Source: Klebsormidium nitens
Lineage: Eukaryota; Streptophyta; Klebsormidiophyceae; Klebsormidiales; Klebsormidiaceae
Reading direction: 5' to 3'
NCBI GenBank assembly: GCA_000708835.1
Contig: DF237617.1
Location: 1 to 45,313 of the forward strand
DNA length: 45,313 nucleotides
Made by a program: the position numbers and the translations under genes. The notes beneath the pieces are model-generated. The model searched no databases and was not told the origin of the DNA. It worked only from the letters and a program-made list of their open reading frames with translations. This document shows, piece by piece, positions 22,261 through 34,155 of this stretch. Every line of letters starts with the position of its first letter. Within the stretch, counting starts at the first letter, position 1.

Positions 22261-25200
22261 TCAGGCGACGCAGGTCTTCTTATGCTCATTCCAATCAGCC
22301 CGCTGACAATCCGCGCTGCAGTACCGTGCGCTCCTGCAAATGAAGGGCGGCTATCTGGTCCCATTCTCATTGTGTTTAAGACTAATTTCAGGATCTCAAG
22401 CCCCTTGAAAGGAGTTCGACATAGCGCATTCACTATTTCCAACTTGAGTCGGAGCTCCAACATAGGTCTACATCGCGCACTTTAAACGCCTTTCACATGA
22501 TTCACCGTTCATTATCAAATACCGGACGTGCCTAATGAACACGTAACATTCTTTGAGTAGCAGCAAGTGCAAGTAGAAAAATTGAAACAGTAACCTCCAC
22601 TTACTTGCAGCGCGAGCACCTTTTCAGCTCCCCCGGGACCTTCAGCGCCCCGCACTGGTCGCACGGGAGCTGCACCCCGGCCTCAAAGTGGACGAAGCCG
22701 TGCACCACGCTCCCTGGCACGAGGTCCCCCGGGGAGACCAAACCGGCCGCGATGAAGCGACGGAGGAGGTCCGCAGCCTGGAAACGAGAAGTCTAGTGAG
22801 GATTAACCCAGGTTGAAACATTACGGTGCCCGGGGGATGGGCCCGAGGTTAGCTGGGGCTTAGAGTGAAACCGCGTGCAGAGCGGGTAATTTGGCTTACA
22901 GGGTTTAGTTAACTGCATCCTCCCGCTTCTCGAATGATCTCAACCTCGGTTTCACCTCTTTTCTATCAAGCAATGGGAAAGATTAGGGTAAAGGTTAAAA
23001 AGGTCCCTTGTCAATACTCAATCAAACTATTTCTCATACAACTCCACGAGCTGATTCGAGACTTACCTTGGAGCGGACGGCCGGTGCCTGGTTCCCGGCC
23101 GCAAGCCTGGCGAGAGTGGACACGATGGGCGAGGGGAGAGCGCCCGGGGGGAAGACTTCCAGGGAGAGGAGGGAGAGGAAGACGTCCGGAAGTAACTGTC
23201 GAGACAAGGAAAGACGGTTTAGAAGGAAGATGGGAACATGGTCAATGCAAGCTTGTTCAAAAGGGGTCGAAGCGGAATTACGTCCGGATTGGCAACGTCT
23301 GGCACGATAGAATCTTCACACAAGCGTTGGAAAGCAGGCGAATCAAATTTTCTCAGTCCCGACGACGAAAGCCGCAAGAGCCGCTCTTACAGGGCAGTGA
23401 AGAGGGCTACACACTGTTCTCAAGATTCAAGAAACGGATGATATGAGGGACCTCGTGTCGGCAGCATGTAGAAATTGCTAAGAATGCTCATTGGTACTTT
23501 GGAGCTGGTTGAGTCCTCAGCTAAAGAGTAGAAAGAGGAGACAGAAAACGTGCGGGTCCAAGAACATACACCCGCCGGTGGAAACACACGCGAATTGAGA
23601 GGGAACGCTGAAATCGCCTGGGGAATCTGGGGCGGTCGGATTTTTTTGTTTATGGACGTACGTTTACTTCTTGAACGCCTGTGGGCCCGGGAATCACCAC
23701 AATGTTGGGGGAGTAGTCGACGAATCTTGCGACCGCGGCGAGGAGGCCCTCCTGGCGAGCCATCTCGGCAACCAGGGCCTTGTCTTCCGGCCTGCGTGAC
23801 GTGGCAAGAAGAGCAGTGTTCTGACACATGTCATCGTTTCGATGCCAAAGTCCGTGCCCCTGCACGTCTCTTTGTCAGGGGTGTCGCTTGCGATATCGTG
23901 ACCTTCAGGATGTCAAACAAAGCCCATCTCGAGAGAACTTTTTTATCTCCTTATTTATGAAGAATAAAGGATTCAGCCTGCCATTACAGATCACTCTTTT
24001 TGATCACTACACATGCTTGAGTAAATGCGTCCCCCTCTGGGAGGTTTCGCCGTCCGTTTCGTGTGACGGGAAAATTTTTTCAGTCGTCCGTCGCGAGTAG
24101 TTGGACCAAGCTAGCGACTGCTCTAACACTCACACAATCATTACTGAAGTGTATAAGGTCGTTTCTTTTCAAAAAGGAAGCCCGCCGAAAGCACTCTTTT
24201 AAACAGTAGATAAGGCAACAAGCTGGCCCGTTGATATCGAAGCACGCACCTGTCGCTGTTCACCAGTCTGAGAGCGATCATGAGCGCCGCGACACCCGAG
24301 GCGATCTCCTAGTCCCAGTGGGTCATGAGCCACGACAGGCTTGTTGCGAATTCTGTACGGAAGCTGGAATCTGGGTTACAAGGTTCCCAAACAAGCGGAG
24401 GCTCCTGAGGAGCCGCAAACATTCGCACCAGTATCTGTAAAGAGTTTGGCGGTCGGTAAAATCAAACCGCTTGATCTACTATGTTATCTTCGTTGCTGTT
24501 TCCTTACTTCTAATTCCTCAGAAGGAGAGAAGGGGAGTGTTCTGCTTCTGTGAAAATGACAGATGCAAGGCCTCGCTACAGAAATTGGCAGAGCACCCTT
24601 CGAGACAACAACCCGTTCTACCCGTTTCTTCGCAGGGCCAGATAATCATCGGATGAAAGAGAGCGGAGCATGAGCAAGGAACCGACCGGAAAGGAACATG
24701 TTTCTCCGAGGTTGAAAAGAGAGTTAGGGTGGGCCTGCTGCTTTGAGTGATCTGTCAGCAGAAAATGAAGAGCCCTGGACCAATTGCACCAGAACACGCG
24801 CTACAGATTGGTCTAGCGGTTTTTTCCGTGCAATCTTAATCAAACAGTCTGTGTGGTCTCAGGATGAAAGAAGACTGCTCTGGATTAGCACGTCTGTTAT
24901 GAAGACTTTCGAACAAGTCCGGATACATTGGTAAGAGTGACTTCACCAGGCACGGATCTCAGATCGTCGAGGAATATTTCTTCCTCGTTGGAAATGTTGC
25001 CCAGGACGGAAGTCAGGTTTCCCAGCATCTTGCCAAAGTCGATGAGACGCGCGTCGCGTGGGACGTCACCCGCGCGCTCGGCCATCTGCGCGAGCACGCG
25101 CACCATATTCCGAACCGCGCCTCCTCTAATCAGGGCCTCAACTGCCTGCTTCTTCGCGCCTGGAAGAAAAGCTGTGTGTCAGTGTTCGTAAAAGCGTGCC

Positions 25201-27011
25201 ATACTCTGACCGTAGTCTGTGTATGAGTACCTTTTCAGGTGCCATTCAATACTCTGTCATTTCCAACATCTGTATCCGTGACGGAAGGATCAGTTCGTTG
25301 AATCGTATTTGAATGGTGAGGTATCACTCGTGACGTTTAGGTTGCACACGCTCTATCTCAGAGCATGAGGCGCATGGAAGTGACAATGAGCCATCTTTCA
25401 AGACCAAAAATTGCATGTGCTGTTTACCTCGCAGGTTGCGTTGAGATGCATGGACTTGAAATCATCTTGTCAAAATGTAACAAGCAGCCTTTCAACTCTC
25501 TCTTAGAATCAAGCACACGATGAACCGAATTGCCTGGTTGTCTCTGTTCTTTCTTGTCTTCCATGCACGATCTCCCCGTCAATAATCCTGTGTCAATTTC
25601 GTTGTTTGCGATCCTATCCGGCTGTCATTCCGAGCAATATCAAAGGAAACAGCAGGGAAATTCCAACACGTCGAAATTTTACCTGAGAGAGGTCCAGCTC
25701 GAGTATCTTGGCCGGCGTACGCCGCGCGCCATGCAGAATCCGGACTCACGAGGTTACTGAAGAGCTTGACCGTCCATCCAGGCAGGCTGACGTCCATCGG
25801 ACGGATCAGATCGTCTAAAGTGAATTCTGACGCGACGAAGTTGGCAATCAACGGCTGCAGCGCTGCTCTCTCGTGGAACCTTCTGACGTAGACAACACCT
25901 CCATCTCCTAGGAAAGTGGAAAGCGTCTGCAGGGCCTGTGGAAAGAACGAAAAACATCTCGAGCTCAGCAAGTGACTCAGGCTGAAATTTACCTACGTTT
26001 TCTACTTATACCATGACCCTAATATTTGACTCGCAAGGAAACCAGGAATAATTGATAAAAACTAAGATTGAGTATTGAGGATGAAGGTTGCCAGATCCGA
26101 TCTTGCAATCAACTGGTGGATAAAAGAAACAACATAAACAAGTTCTTCATCCTAGATGACGTCAGCGCTTTCTCAAAAAGACGGTGCTTGTGTTTTAAAA
26201 ATAGAGAAATTTCTACAGAAGACACACTCCATGAAAACCTCTAACAGGAAAGGGGTATAGGGTATCAGTGCCATTTTTGGATCTCGAAGCTTAGCTTACA
26301 AATGATTGCATAGAGCATTATCATGCACACTGCTGAGTTGACTGATGACCGAGCAGAAACTGGTCCTTGCTTTGAGTTCTCTCTACCTGTGGACAGCTAC
26401 ACTATCAATAGGCAAATTACTCTGCTTCTCAAAGTTCCTTAGCTGTTAGTCTCCAAAAGGACCCTGCTTACAAGGATTCTTACCTCGAGATTGGTCGGAT
26501 GTTCGATCACAATGTCAATTGCTGCGTCCAGGAATGCGAGCCCCATCGCTTCAGGATACAGTCCCATGCGGAGCTGACCACCTGAGGTCATGCCTGCTAA
26601 GCCACTCTTCACCATTGCAACATGCATTGCTTTCTCTGAGTGAAGAAGCTGCACGAGGCCCATCATTTGCGGCACAAAGTGCATGCCTTCCGGTACTTCG
26701 TCCTGCCTCAGACCGACCTTCAGTCCAGTGGAGATGGTAAAGAAAACTTTCTCGAGTTCTTCTGCGGACAGGTCCTTTAGAGCAACCGGCTTCTCCAGAA
26801 TCTTCAAACAGCCTGGGAGGTCATAGGTGGTGCCAGGATCGCTAGGTTTAACCATGGGAGGCACAGGGACTGGTCTAGCTGACGCTGCAGCACGGAAAAC
26901 CTCCTCTTTGGCATGCTGGAGAGCTCTGACGCGGATCGTCTCAAGGTCTTCATTGATTATCTCTTTTGTCTTCTGCACATCGACTTCTTCTTTGGCAGGT
27001 AGCGCTTCCAT
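22261..27011 (-). pseudogene. Helical-repeat MYND zinc-finger protein, copy B (in-frame stop in exon 4)
   Basis: Predicted exons: 27011-26484, 25935-25683, 25159-24947, 24352-24250, 23791-23662, 23195-23067, 22777-22605 and 22333-22261. All have the sizes and phases of copies A and C. The terminal MYND finger is intact (CDQC, CSRC, YCSADCQ, WNEHKKTC). In exon 4 the codon at 24311-24309 is TAG, where copy A has TAC and copy C has TAT (both Tyr, in a THWDY/IHWDY context). Translation would stop about 290 residues before the finger. The upstream leader starting MHELF is also out of frame with the main start here. Splice sites look sound, so transcription may continue. A pseudogene, or a truncated helical protein, is the likeliest reading. 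Confidence 0.75.
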
Positions 27012-28096
27012 CTTGTCTCTTAAGGTAGAACCAAAATGCTTGAGCGGAAGGAGATCGTTTTGAGTGGGTGCCTATTGAAACGGCTTCGGAGAAGGCGCCT
27101 TCGCAATACATAGAGACCCTTTCAAAAAGCTGAGGGCAGGATGCGCGTGCCAATCTGGTGCCCGCCAGGAGGCAAATTGCTCTCGCTGTTGCCCTGCTTC
27201 TTTCCAAACATTTGAAAAGTTCGTGCATAAAGTCACAAGAGACTGCATGAAACCTTGAAGACTGACATGACTTTCGAGGGCCCCGGTGAGCCCGGGGTAG
27301 GGAGAAGGTAGCTTGACGACCGGGGGTCACTTCCCGGGCACATTCGAGATTCGGAATCCACTTTCTGCTCTTATACCTTCAGGACTCCGCGCGGTCCTCA
27401 ATGACGACTACTGTAAGTGCTCGGGGAAATGACCCGCGCAGGTTTGCTGACGCTCAGAGGACGTCATCCTGACGAAGCGTGCTCGATTCCTCGAGAATCA
27501 CGAAGTCCGACTATCTTTGGTTTGACGAGGAATAGCACACAATTCGACAATTGCACTCGGTGTTGTAAGTGGAGCGTCATTATGCGTACACGCAAGCTAC
27601 CTGTGTTTTGCAATCGGACTGCCTTCGAAGGGCCCATGGACCTGAAGATAGTGAAGCGGGGCAGGACAGAAATGTCAATTCGATTCGCAGCTTGCGGGTT
27701 GTGCTGGATACCGAACTGATATGTTTATTGGCGACATAGTGCTTGCACACTACATCTGATGGGGTAAAGCTGCGACGTCAGGGTTGTCGCCCGCTCACTG
27801 ACATGGTGTAAGCTGCTTGAAGCTGTCACTGAATCCTGTGACTGCTCTGTGATCTACAGAACGGTCGTACGGACCTTCGACTTGCTTTCAGCGCGCTACA
27901 CAATCCGATGCTGGGCCTCGACCGGACAGAATCTTCCTAAACGTCTGTATTGTGTAGCATAATACCAACCATGGCGTTTCTTAAGAAGCATACGTTCTTC
28001 GCTTCGTGGCACTGCCGCCAAAGTCAATCCAAATGGTACTACTTACAACCAAATTTCCCCTAAGGCCAGCACTTATCCATTCCGCTAGAGTCAGAT
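27012..28096. promoter_or_regulatory. Upstream region of copy B and 3' flank of copy C
   Basis: Bases 27012-27400 carry the conserved upstream element and a TATAAG box on the minus strand at 27370-27375, 359 bp upstream of the copy B start. From 27400 to 28096 I see no gene, RNA gene or repeat. Confidence 0.45.
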
Positions 28097-31000
28097 TCAT
28101 ACTAAACAGGTCTTCCTGTGCTCCTTCCAGTCAGCCCGCTGACACTGCGCGCTGCAGTACCGTGCGCTCCTGCAAAAAAAGAGGGGCCATTTGGTCGACT
28201 CTTCGACTGAACTCAAGAATGATATCAGGACCAGTAGGCCTTTAAGTAGAGGCCGTTCGCAAAAGGAACAATCAACTCATCCAACTACCTTTGGAGCATC
28301 AAGATCTGCACCTCGAACTGAGAATAGCTTAACGTTATTCACCGCTCAATATTCCCCTCCCAATCGGAAGAATATTTTCCTCGCAGTTGGAAGCGCCTGG
28401 ACAGCTCAAAAGTTTCGCAGATTATCAGCAAGCCGATGGCGGGACTGCAGCGCAGCAACCTCGACTCACTTGCATCGCGAGCACCTCTTCAGCTCTCCCG
28501 GGGACTTCAGCGCTCCGCACTGGTCACACGGGAGCTGCACCCCGGCCTCAAAGTGGACGAACCCGTGCACCACGCTCCCCGGCACGAGGTCCCCGGGGGA
28601 GACCAGCCCGGCCGCGATGAAGCGACGGAGCAGGTCCGCAGCCCATGAACGAACAGTATCCATTTCACGTGACAAATATTTCAGTGACCGGGGGACGGTT
28701 GGGGCTAGCCTGGGGGTTAGGTTGAGTACGGTTGGAGAACGGGTGAGTTTCTTTCTAGGGTTACAGTAAGGTGCGCCAATTTCGAATCTCAATCTCGCTC
28801 AACTCAGCCTTACTTCGAAACTTACCTGGGAACGGACGTCCGGTGCCTGGTTTCCGGACGTAAGCCTAGCGAGAGTGGACACGACTGGCGAGGGAAGAGG
28901 ACCGGGCGGGAAGGCGTCCAGGGAGAGAAGCGAGAGGAAGGCGCCCGGGAGCAGCTGCCAGGAGAGGCGCGAAAGGAGTCAGAAAAAGGATGCGAAAAAG
29001 GCCAATGGAAAATGGTAGGTGTTTCCAAGGTCAGATCTCCGGTTCAAAAACTTGGCAACCAGCAAGCGTTCTGATTTAATGGATCCTTTAAGAATCGGAA
29101 AATTCTCAGCACGCCCACTACACAGAGCAGCTATTGGAGATTAGAATTGACTTCCGGTCAATTAAGAGGAGTTATGCAATACCTCATTACGGCATTCGAA
29201 GGACACTCCTTACAAGTTTCCTTCTCAGATTGGACCTGTATGAATACCCGCCAGAAATGGAAGATGAAGTGTATAAGACGTGCCGGGGCCCGCAGCATTG
29301 CAGACTTTATAGGCACTAGACTCATAGGCTAAGAGAGAAGGAAATCAAACTTTCGAAAAAACGAGGGCAGTGCGATCGGTAGACGGACTTACGTTCACTT
29401 CTTTGACGCCTGTGGGCCCCGGAACCACCACAAAGTTGGGGGAGAAATCGACAAATCTTGCGACCGCGGCGAGGAGGCCCTCCTGACGGACGATTTCAGC
29501 GACCAGGGCCTTGTCTTCCGGCCTGCGTGATGAGCAGATCGCAAGCCAACTTGTCCAATTTTGCAGCACATGATTGCACGGACATCGGTGCAAAGGTCTT
29601 ACAAAGACTCACTTGTGCGACCGTGAGGATCAAGATACCAAGAGAAGCAGGATTCCAGTCTGGAAGCAGTTTTAGATGTCTGTCGCTCTTTCCCAGCAAA
29701 AGCTTTCGTAAGCCTCTCGACTCACAACCAATCCCCTCAGTGATGCGCTCGCTTCTGAAAGAAGTCACGCGAGCTGGGTCACGTGCCAACAAAGACCCTC
29801 TTCATTCTTGCACGAGTCGGCGAAACTCAGCAACTGCTCTGATAATTAAGGACTTAATTTTAATTTGACGTCTTGCCTCTTCTCTAACAACCTGCCCGCC
29901 AGAAGCACTCTACCAGATAGCGTATAAGGAAACAAGGTTCCCGAAGATCTGAAGAACCTACCTGTCGCTCTTGGTTAGTCTCTTGGCGATCATGACCGCC
30001 GTGTGACCGGAGCTAAGATCATAGTCCCAGTGGGTCATGAGCCACGACAGGCTTGACGCGAACTCTGCACGGATGTTTTAATGCTGTTGCAAGGGGCCGG
30101 ATAATGTTGGCTGGTCTGACCCGCATTTTTTTGCGCAATTTCTCTCCAAGCTGATTTATTGATTGACAGAGGTAGAGTCACTGGATCTGCCCTTTCATTG
30201 CAACGCTACAATGGTCAAAGTACCCTTTGAGAAAGAAAGCGTTCTCTTTACTAGAGCCTGAAATCCGGACGGTCGACGCGTGAACAGTAAGCTAAACCCA
30301 TGATTGCTCCCTCTACGAACAGTATGGTGGCCCGCTGAGGGAACAGATCTTTAGCAGGAATGTTATTTTCTGAACCGATCACAGCAAGACACACGCTATG
30401 ATCTGGTAAAAAGTTGTTGGATCCTAGCATCTTCGAACAGATCAAGTACTTCCCAATGCTCTCGAACAAGCTGTCAGAAGCGCGCCTTCCTCATATCCGA
30501 TTCGGTGGAAGGACCTTACCAGGTACAGATCTTAGGTCGTCGAGGAACATCTGCTGCGCGTTGGAGACGTTGGCTAGGACACTGGCCAGATTCCCCAGCA
30601 TCTTGCCAAAGTCGATTAGGTGCACATCGCGCGGGACGTCGCCCGCGCGCTCGGCCATCTGCGCGAGCACGCGCACCAGCTTCCGGACGGCGCCTCCCTT
30701 GATCAGGGCCTCAGTCGCCTGCTTCTTCACGCCTGAAAGAAGTGCGTGTCAGTCTTATGCAACACGCATCACGCATAACTACTTCGTCGATGAGCTTGAA
30801 TGACCTTTGACGGTGGCCGCACGAAAAGCCTCTTTAGGAACGACCTCAATCCAGAACGGCCTCAATCCAGAACGGGGTCACTGCTTACTGGTATGTTTCA
30901 AATGTCGAGGCGTGATATGTGAAGTTAGAATTGCGAAGGGTCTATCTTAAGTTTCGAAAGCACAATAAGTGCAGAATAACTCTCCTATGACTGCTGCAGG

Positions 31001-32644
31001 TGCCTTAACCCCCTTTGCACCTTCAAAACTGGAAAAATCACTCTTTTTGATAGGATTATCTGAGCTTGTGAGATCATCCCCCTGAACGGATGAGCAGCTC
31101 CAATATCCTTAAAGAGCAATTCGCAACACGAGTCGAAGAACCGGACGGTTGTCATTGATCATTCTAGCCGTTCGTGCACAATAAGCCCCGTTTTTAGGAG
31201 CCTGCAATATTGTTTGATGTGCATAATACTTTGTTGAAGTCCTTCAGCATCAAGGAAAATCAAGAGTGGAAGCTCTTCTTAGAAGATAAAACGTCCTACC
31301 TGACAGACAGCTTGCTCCAGGAACCAGCTGCCGAGGATCTAATCGGCCGCCGTACGCCGCCCTGAACTCAAAGTCCGGCGCCACGAGACTGCCGAAGAGC
31401 CTGACCGTCCATCCGGGTAGATTCACATCCATCGGACGGAGCAGATCGTCTAGAGTGAACTCTGAAGCGACGAAGTTGGCGATCAACGGCTGCAGCGCTC
31501 CTCTCTCGTGGAACTTCTTAACGTAAGCAGGTCCTCCATCCGCTATGAAAACGGAGAGAGTCTGCAGGGCCTGTTGAAATGCGAGACACGTCTTGATTTC
31601 GGCAAGACACAAACTAAACCTCACTCCACTTCTTCGAAACTCCAACCTTGGTTGGAATGACACACTTCAAGGCAAATCAGAGATAATGAAATACCTTTTT
31701 GAGATCGCTGTTTGCCGAAAAATTCTGCCCAATTGCGTCTGTCAACCAAGCTTTGGACCTTCGAGATAAATCTGAGGATGGTCTGAATCAGCGGCTCCAC
31801 ATTTGACAGTGCTTCTTCTGGAAAGAGATAGGATGATTGGACAGCAGACACATTTTCAAATCAAAGTTCCTGGGAAAGAAGATTCTCTACGAAACGAGTG
31901 CATTCATCCGTTTTCAGCTTCTTGCAGTCCAAATACAGGACAAAATGCTGTAACAAAATCTGTGACTGAGTGACCAAGTAACAGCTGATTTTGCTTTTTG
32001 AATTCTCTGTCTATGCGACCAACTAGAATCTAAAAACATTCATAACTAGAGGTTCTCCTTTCAAACTTCTTAGCGTCTTTTTGTGGCAGGCCAGATTGAA
32101 ATCCACTGCTCACCTCCAGATTCGTGGGATCTTCCATCACAATGTCAACCGCTGCCTCCAGAAAGCCAAGCCCCATCGCTTCAGGATACAGCCCCATGCG
32201 AAGCTGGCCGCCAGAGGTCATGCCTGCCAGTCCATTCCTCACCATAGCGGTCTGCATCGCTTTGTCTGAGTGAAGATGCTTCACCAGGAGCATGAACTTG
32301 TGCACAAATACCTGCATGCCTTCCGGCACCTCATCATGCCTCAGACCGACCTTCAGCCCGGTAGAGAGGGTGAAGAGAACCTTCTCAAGCTCTTCTGTTG
32401 ACAGGTCATTCAGAAATACAGCCTTCTCCAGGATCTTGAGACTGCCTGGGATGTCATAGGTGGTGCCAGAATCGGAGGGCATAACCATGGGAGGCACAGC
32501 GACTGTCTTAGCTGACGCTGCAGCACGGAAAACCTCTTCTTTGGCATGCTGGAGAGCTTTGACGCGGATTGTCTCGAGGTCCTTGTTGATCTTCTCTGTT
32601 GTTTTCTGCACGTCAATCTGTTCCTTGGCAGGTGACGCTTCCAT
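28097..32644 (-). CDS. Helical-repeat MYND zinc-finger protein, copy C (lost acceptor at exon 7)
   Basis: Predicted exons: 32644-32114, 31570-31300, 30732-30520, 30064-29962, 29522-29393, 28954-28826, 28642-28470 and 28169-28097. Exon 2 is 18 bp longer than in A and B, adding six residues. The reading frame has no internal stop. The MYND ligands are complete (CDQC, CSRC, YCSAQC, H, C). The defect is at the exon 7 acceptor: A and B read CCAG before GCTGCGG, while C reads ATGG, so the invariant AG is gone. The exon 7 frame stays open upstream, and a phase-compatible AG about 100 bp earlier (AGAAAG before AAACTC, near 28743) could rescue splicing at the cost of about 33 extra residues. An in-frame upstream Met (32836) could add a 64-residue leader. 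Confidence 0.78.
30844..30875. repeat. Two tandem copies of a 16-bp word
   Basis: CCTCAATCCAGAACGG is repeated exactly in tandem, in the intron between exons 2 and 3 of MYND copy C. It is probably a replication-slippage product. Confidence 0.7.
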
Positions 32645-34155
32645 CTTGTTTCGTAGGTTTGGCTCAAAATTCTTGAAAGCAGAGAGGACAGGTACGTCCC
32701 AAGTGCCGCCTCCTAAAGGGTTTGCGAAGAAAGCGCTCTCGTAATAACGATGCGTGCAGGATGGTTGTACCGAAGTTCTTCGCCAGGAAGTAAAAGGGCT
32801 CGCTGCAGCTCTGCTCCTTGCAAAAACTTCGTGCATGAACACTGCCATTGGAGGCTCTGCCTTCCTGATTGTCGCCGCCTGTGGAAGCTTTCGAGCTTGA
32901 TTTGACATTTGGTGCCCGGGGCAGCTGGTTGGTATCTTGGCAACCGGGGGCGCACTTTCCCGGGCCTCGGCACGCTTCAGACCCTGGTGTCAATCACATC
33001 CCTGAACCTCGCGAGATACCCATGCAGTGACATTGATGGGGACCGGTACAGATTTGCTCCCACTCAGAGGGCGCCATCGAGGCGCCATCATGGCATCCAG
33101 CGCCATCTTGACAAACCCTCGAGAGTTCCGAACTTGAAGTTCATGACTTTTTGTGTTTTGAAGAGGATTCAACGGCCTTTCATCTACATAGCGTTCTTGC
33201 TGAAGTCTCATGTGTGAACAGGCTCCTCATGCGCACATGCTGAGTCCCTTCTTAAGTAATTGCTCTCTGTCTGCCTGCGCGGGGTTGATTTGAAGCTGTC
33301 AATTGTGCGGATACCACAGTATCCGGCAGCCCCTCAGCCTTGTCAAGCACACTCGTTGCCAAATCATTCTGAAGGCACTCTGAACGACACCACATCATGG
33401 CCACGACGACGACGACATCAGTAGCTGCATGATCGAGCTACAGCCGGAGCTGGTTGCAAGAGAGTATGATCGGGTACAACGCAGTCAGTCAGTCGGTCAG
33501 TTCAGAAGCTTGTGTCGATAGTTGGGCAATGATGCCAATTGTAGCCCCACTTCCAACGTGCTGTATAACCGATCAAACCGTTTTATAAACGTTTTCGCGA
33601 TCTACTTTGCGTACATTTGTGTCGGTCGATCGGTAGCAGATTCGTTGATGGACATGCCTGATCAAGGGCGTCAGCTACATAGCATTCGACTGTGTGATGG
33701 CAGCGTACCGCAATCAATCACATGATAGTGGACGTCGGCATGACAAGAAAAGAATAGCAATGTGCTGCATGGTTAAAGCGACGCAGTGACTGCATGACAA
33801 GATCCTGGCAGCTGGAATATATATTGCCTCATGGGATACTCCTTGAGGTCCACGTTGTCATACTCAGAGATTGGCGCTCCTTTTCTATCACTGCATGGCC
33901 CTTAAAAAGCCTGAGCGGATATAAGTCACCTTGATTTGTGTGCATACGGTAGATCTTGCAACATATTTGTCCAGTTTTTCAGCCCTTTCTGTACGTCCGT
34001 ACAGACATCTCTATTCTGCTCACCTTTCCTGACTGCGCGTGCATTATTTTGTTTCCTCGACAATTTTCGTCTCGCTTACGTACACCTGACTCATCAGACT
34101 TATGTACACGTGGCTCATTTTAACATATGTCCGCATGGCATATTCGGACGCCCAA
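32645..34155. other. Upstream region of MYND copy C and 3' flank of the oxidoreductase
   Basis: The part nearest copy C (to about 33000) resembles the upstream regions of A and B but lacks the TATA-like box. Beyond it there is a short CAGT/CAGTCGGT run (33484-33505) and a GAC-triplet run (33403-33415), nothing more. I see no coding region or RNA gene. Confidence 0.45.

Larger units (their letters stand above)
16600..33000 (-). repeat. Tandem triplication of an eight-exon MYND zinc-finger gene
   Basis: Three copies lie head to tail on the minus strand: A 20978-16600, B 27011-22261 and C 32644-28097, with start-to-start spacing of 6033 and 5633 bp. Exon lengths match almost exactly across copies: 531/528/531, 253/253/271, 213, 103, 130, 129, 173 and 73 bp. 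Intron phases are identical. Introns have diverged strongly, so the duplications are not recent. Homology extends several hundred bases upstream of each start codon, so each unit carries its own promoter. Confidence 0.9.

Noticed and set aside
22934-23446. 170-codon plus-strand ORF
   Set aside because: It covers MYND copy B exon 6 on the wrong strand; the homologous minus-strand exons are present at identical length in all three copies.
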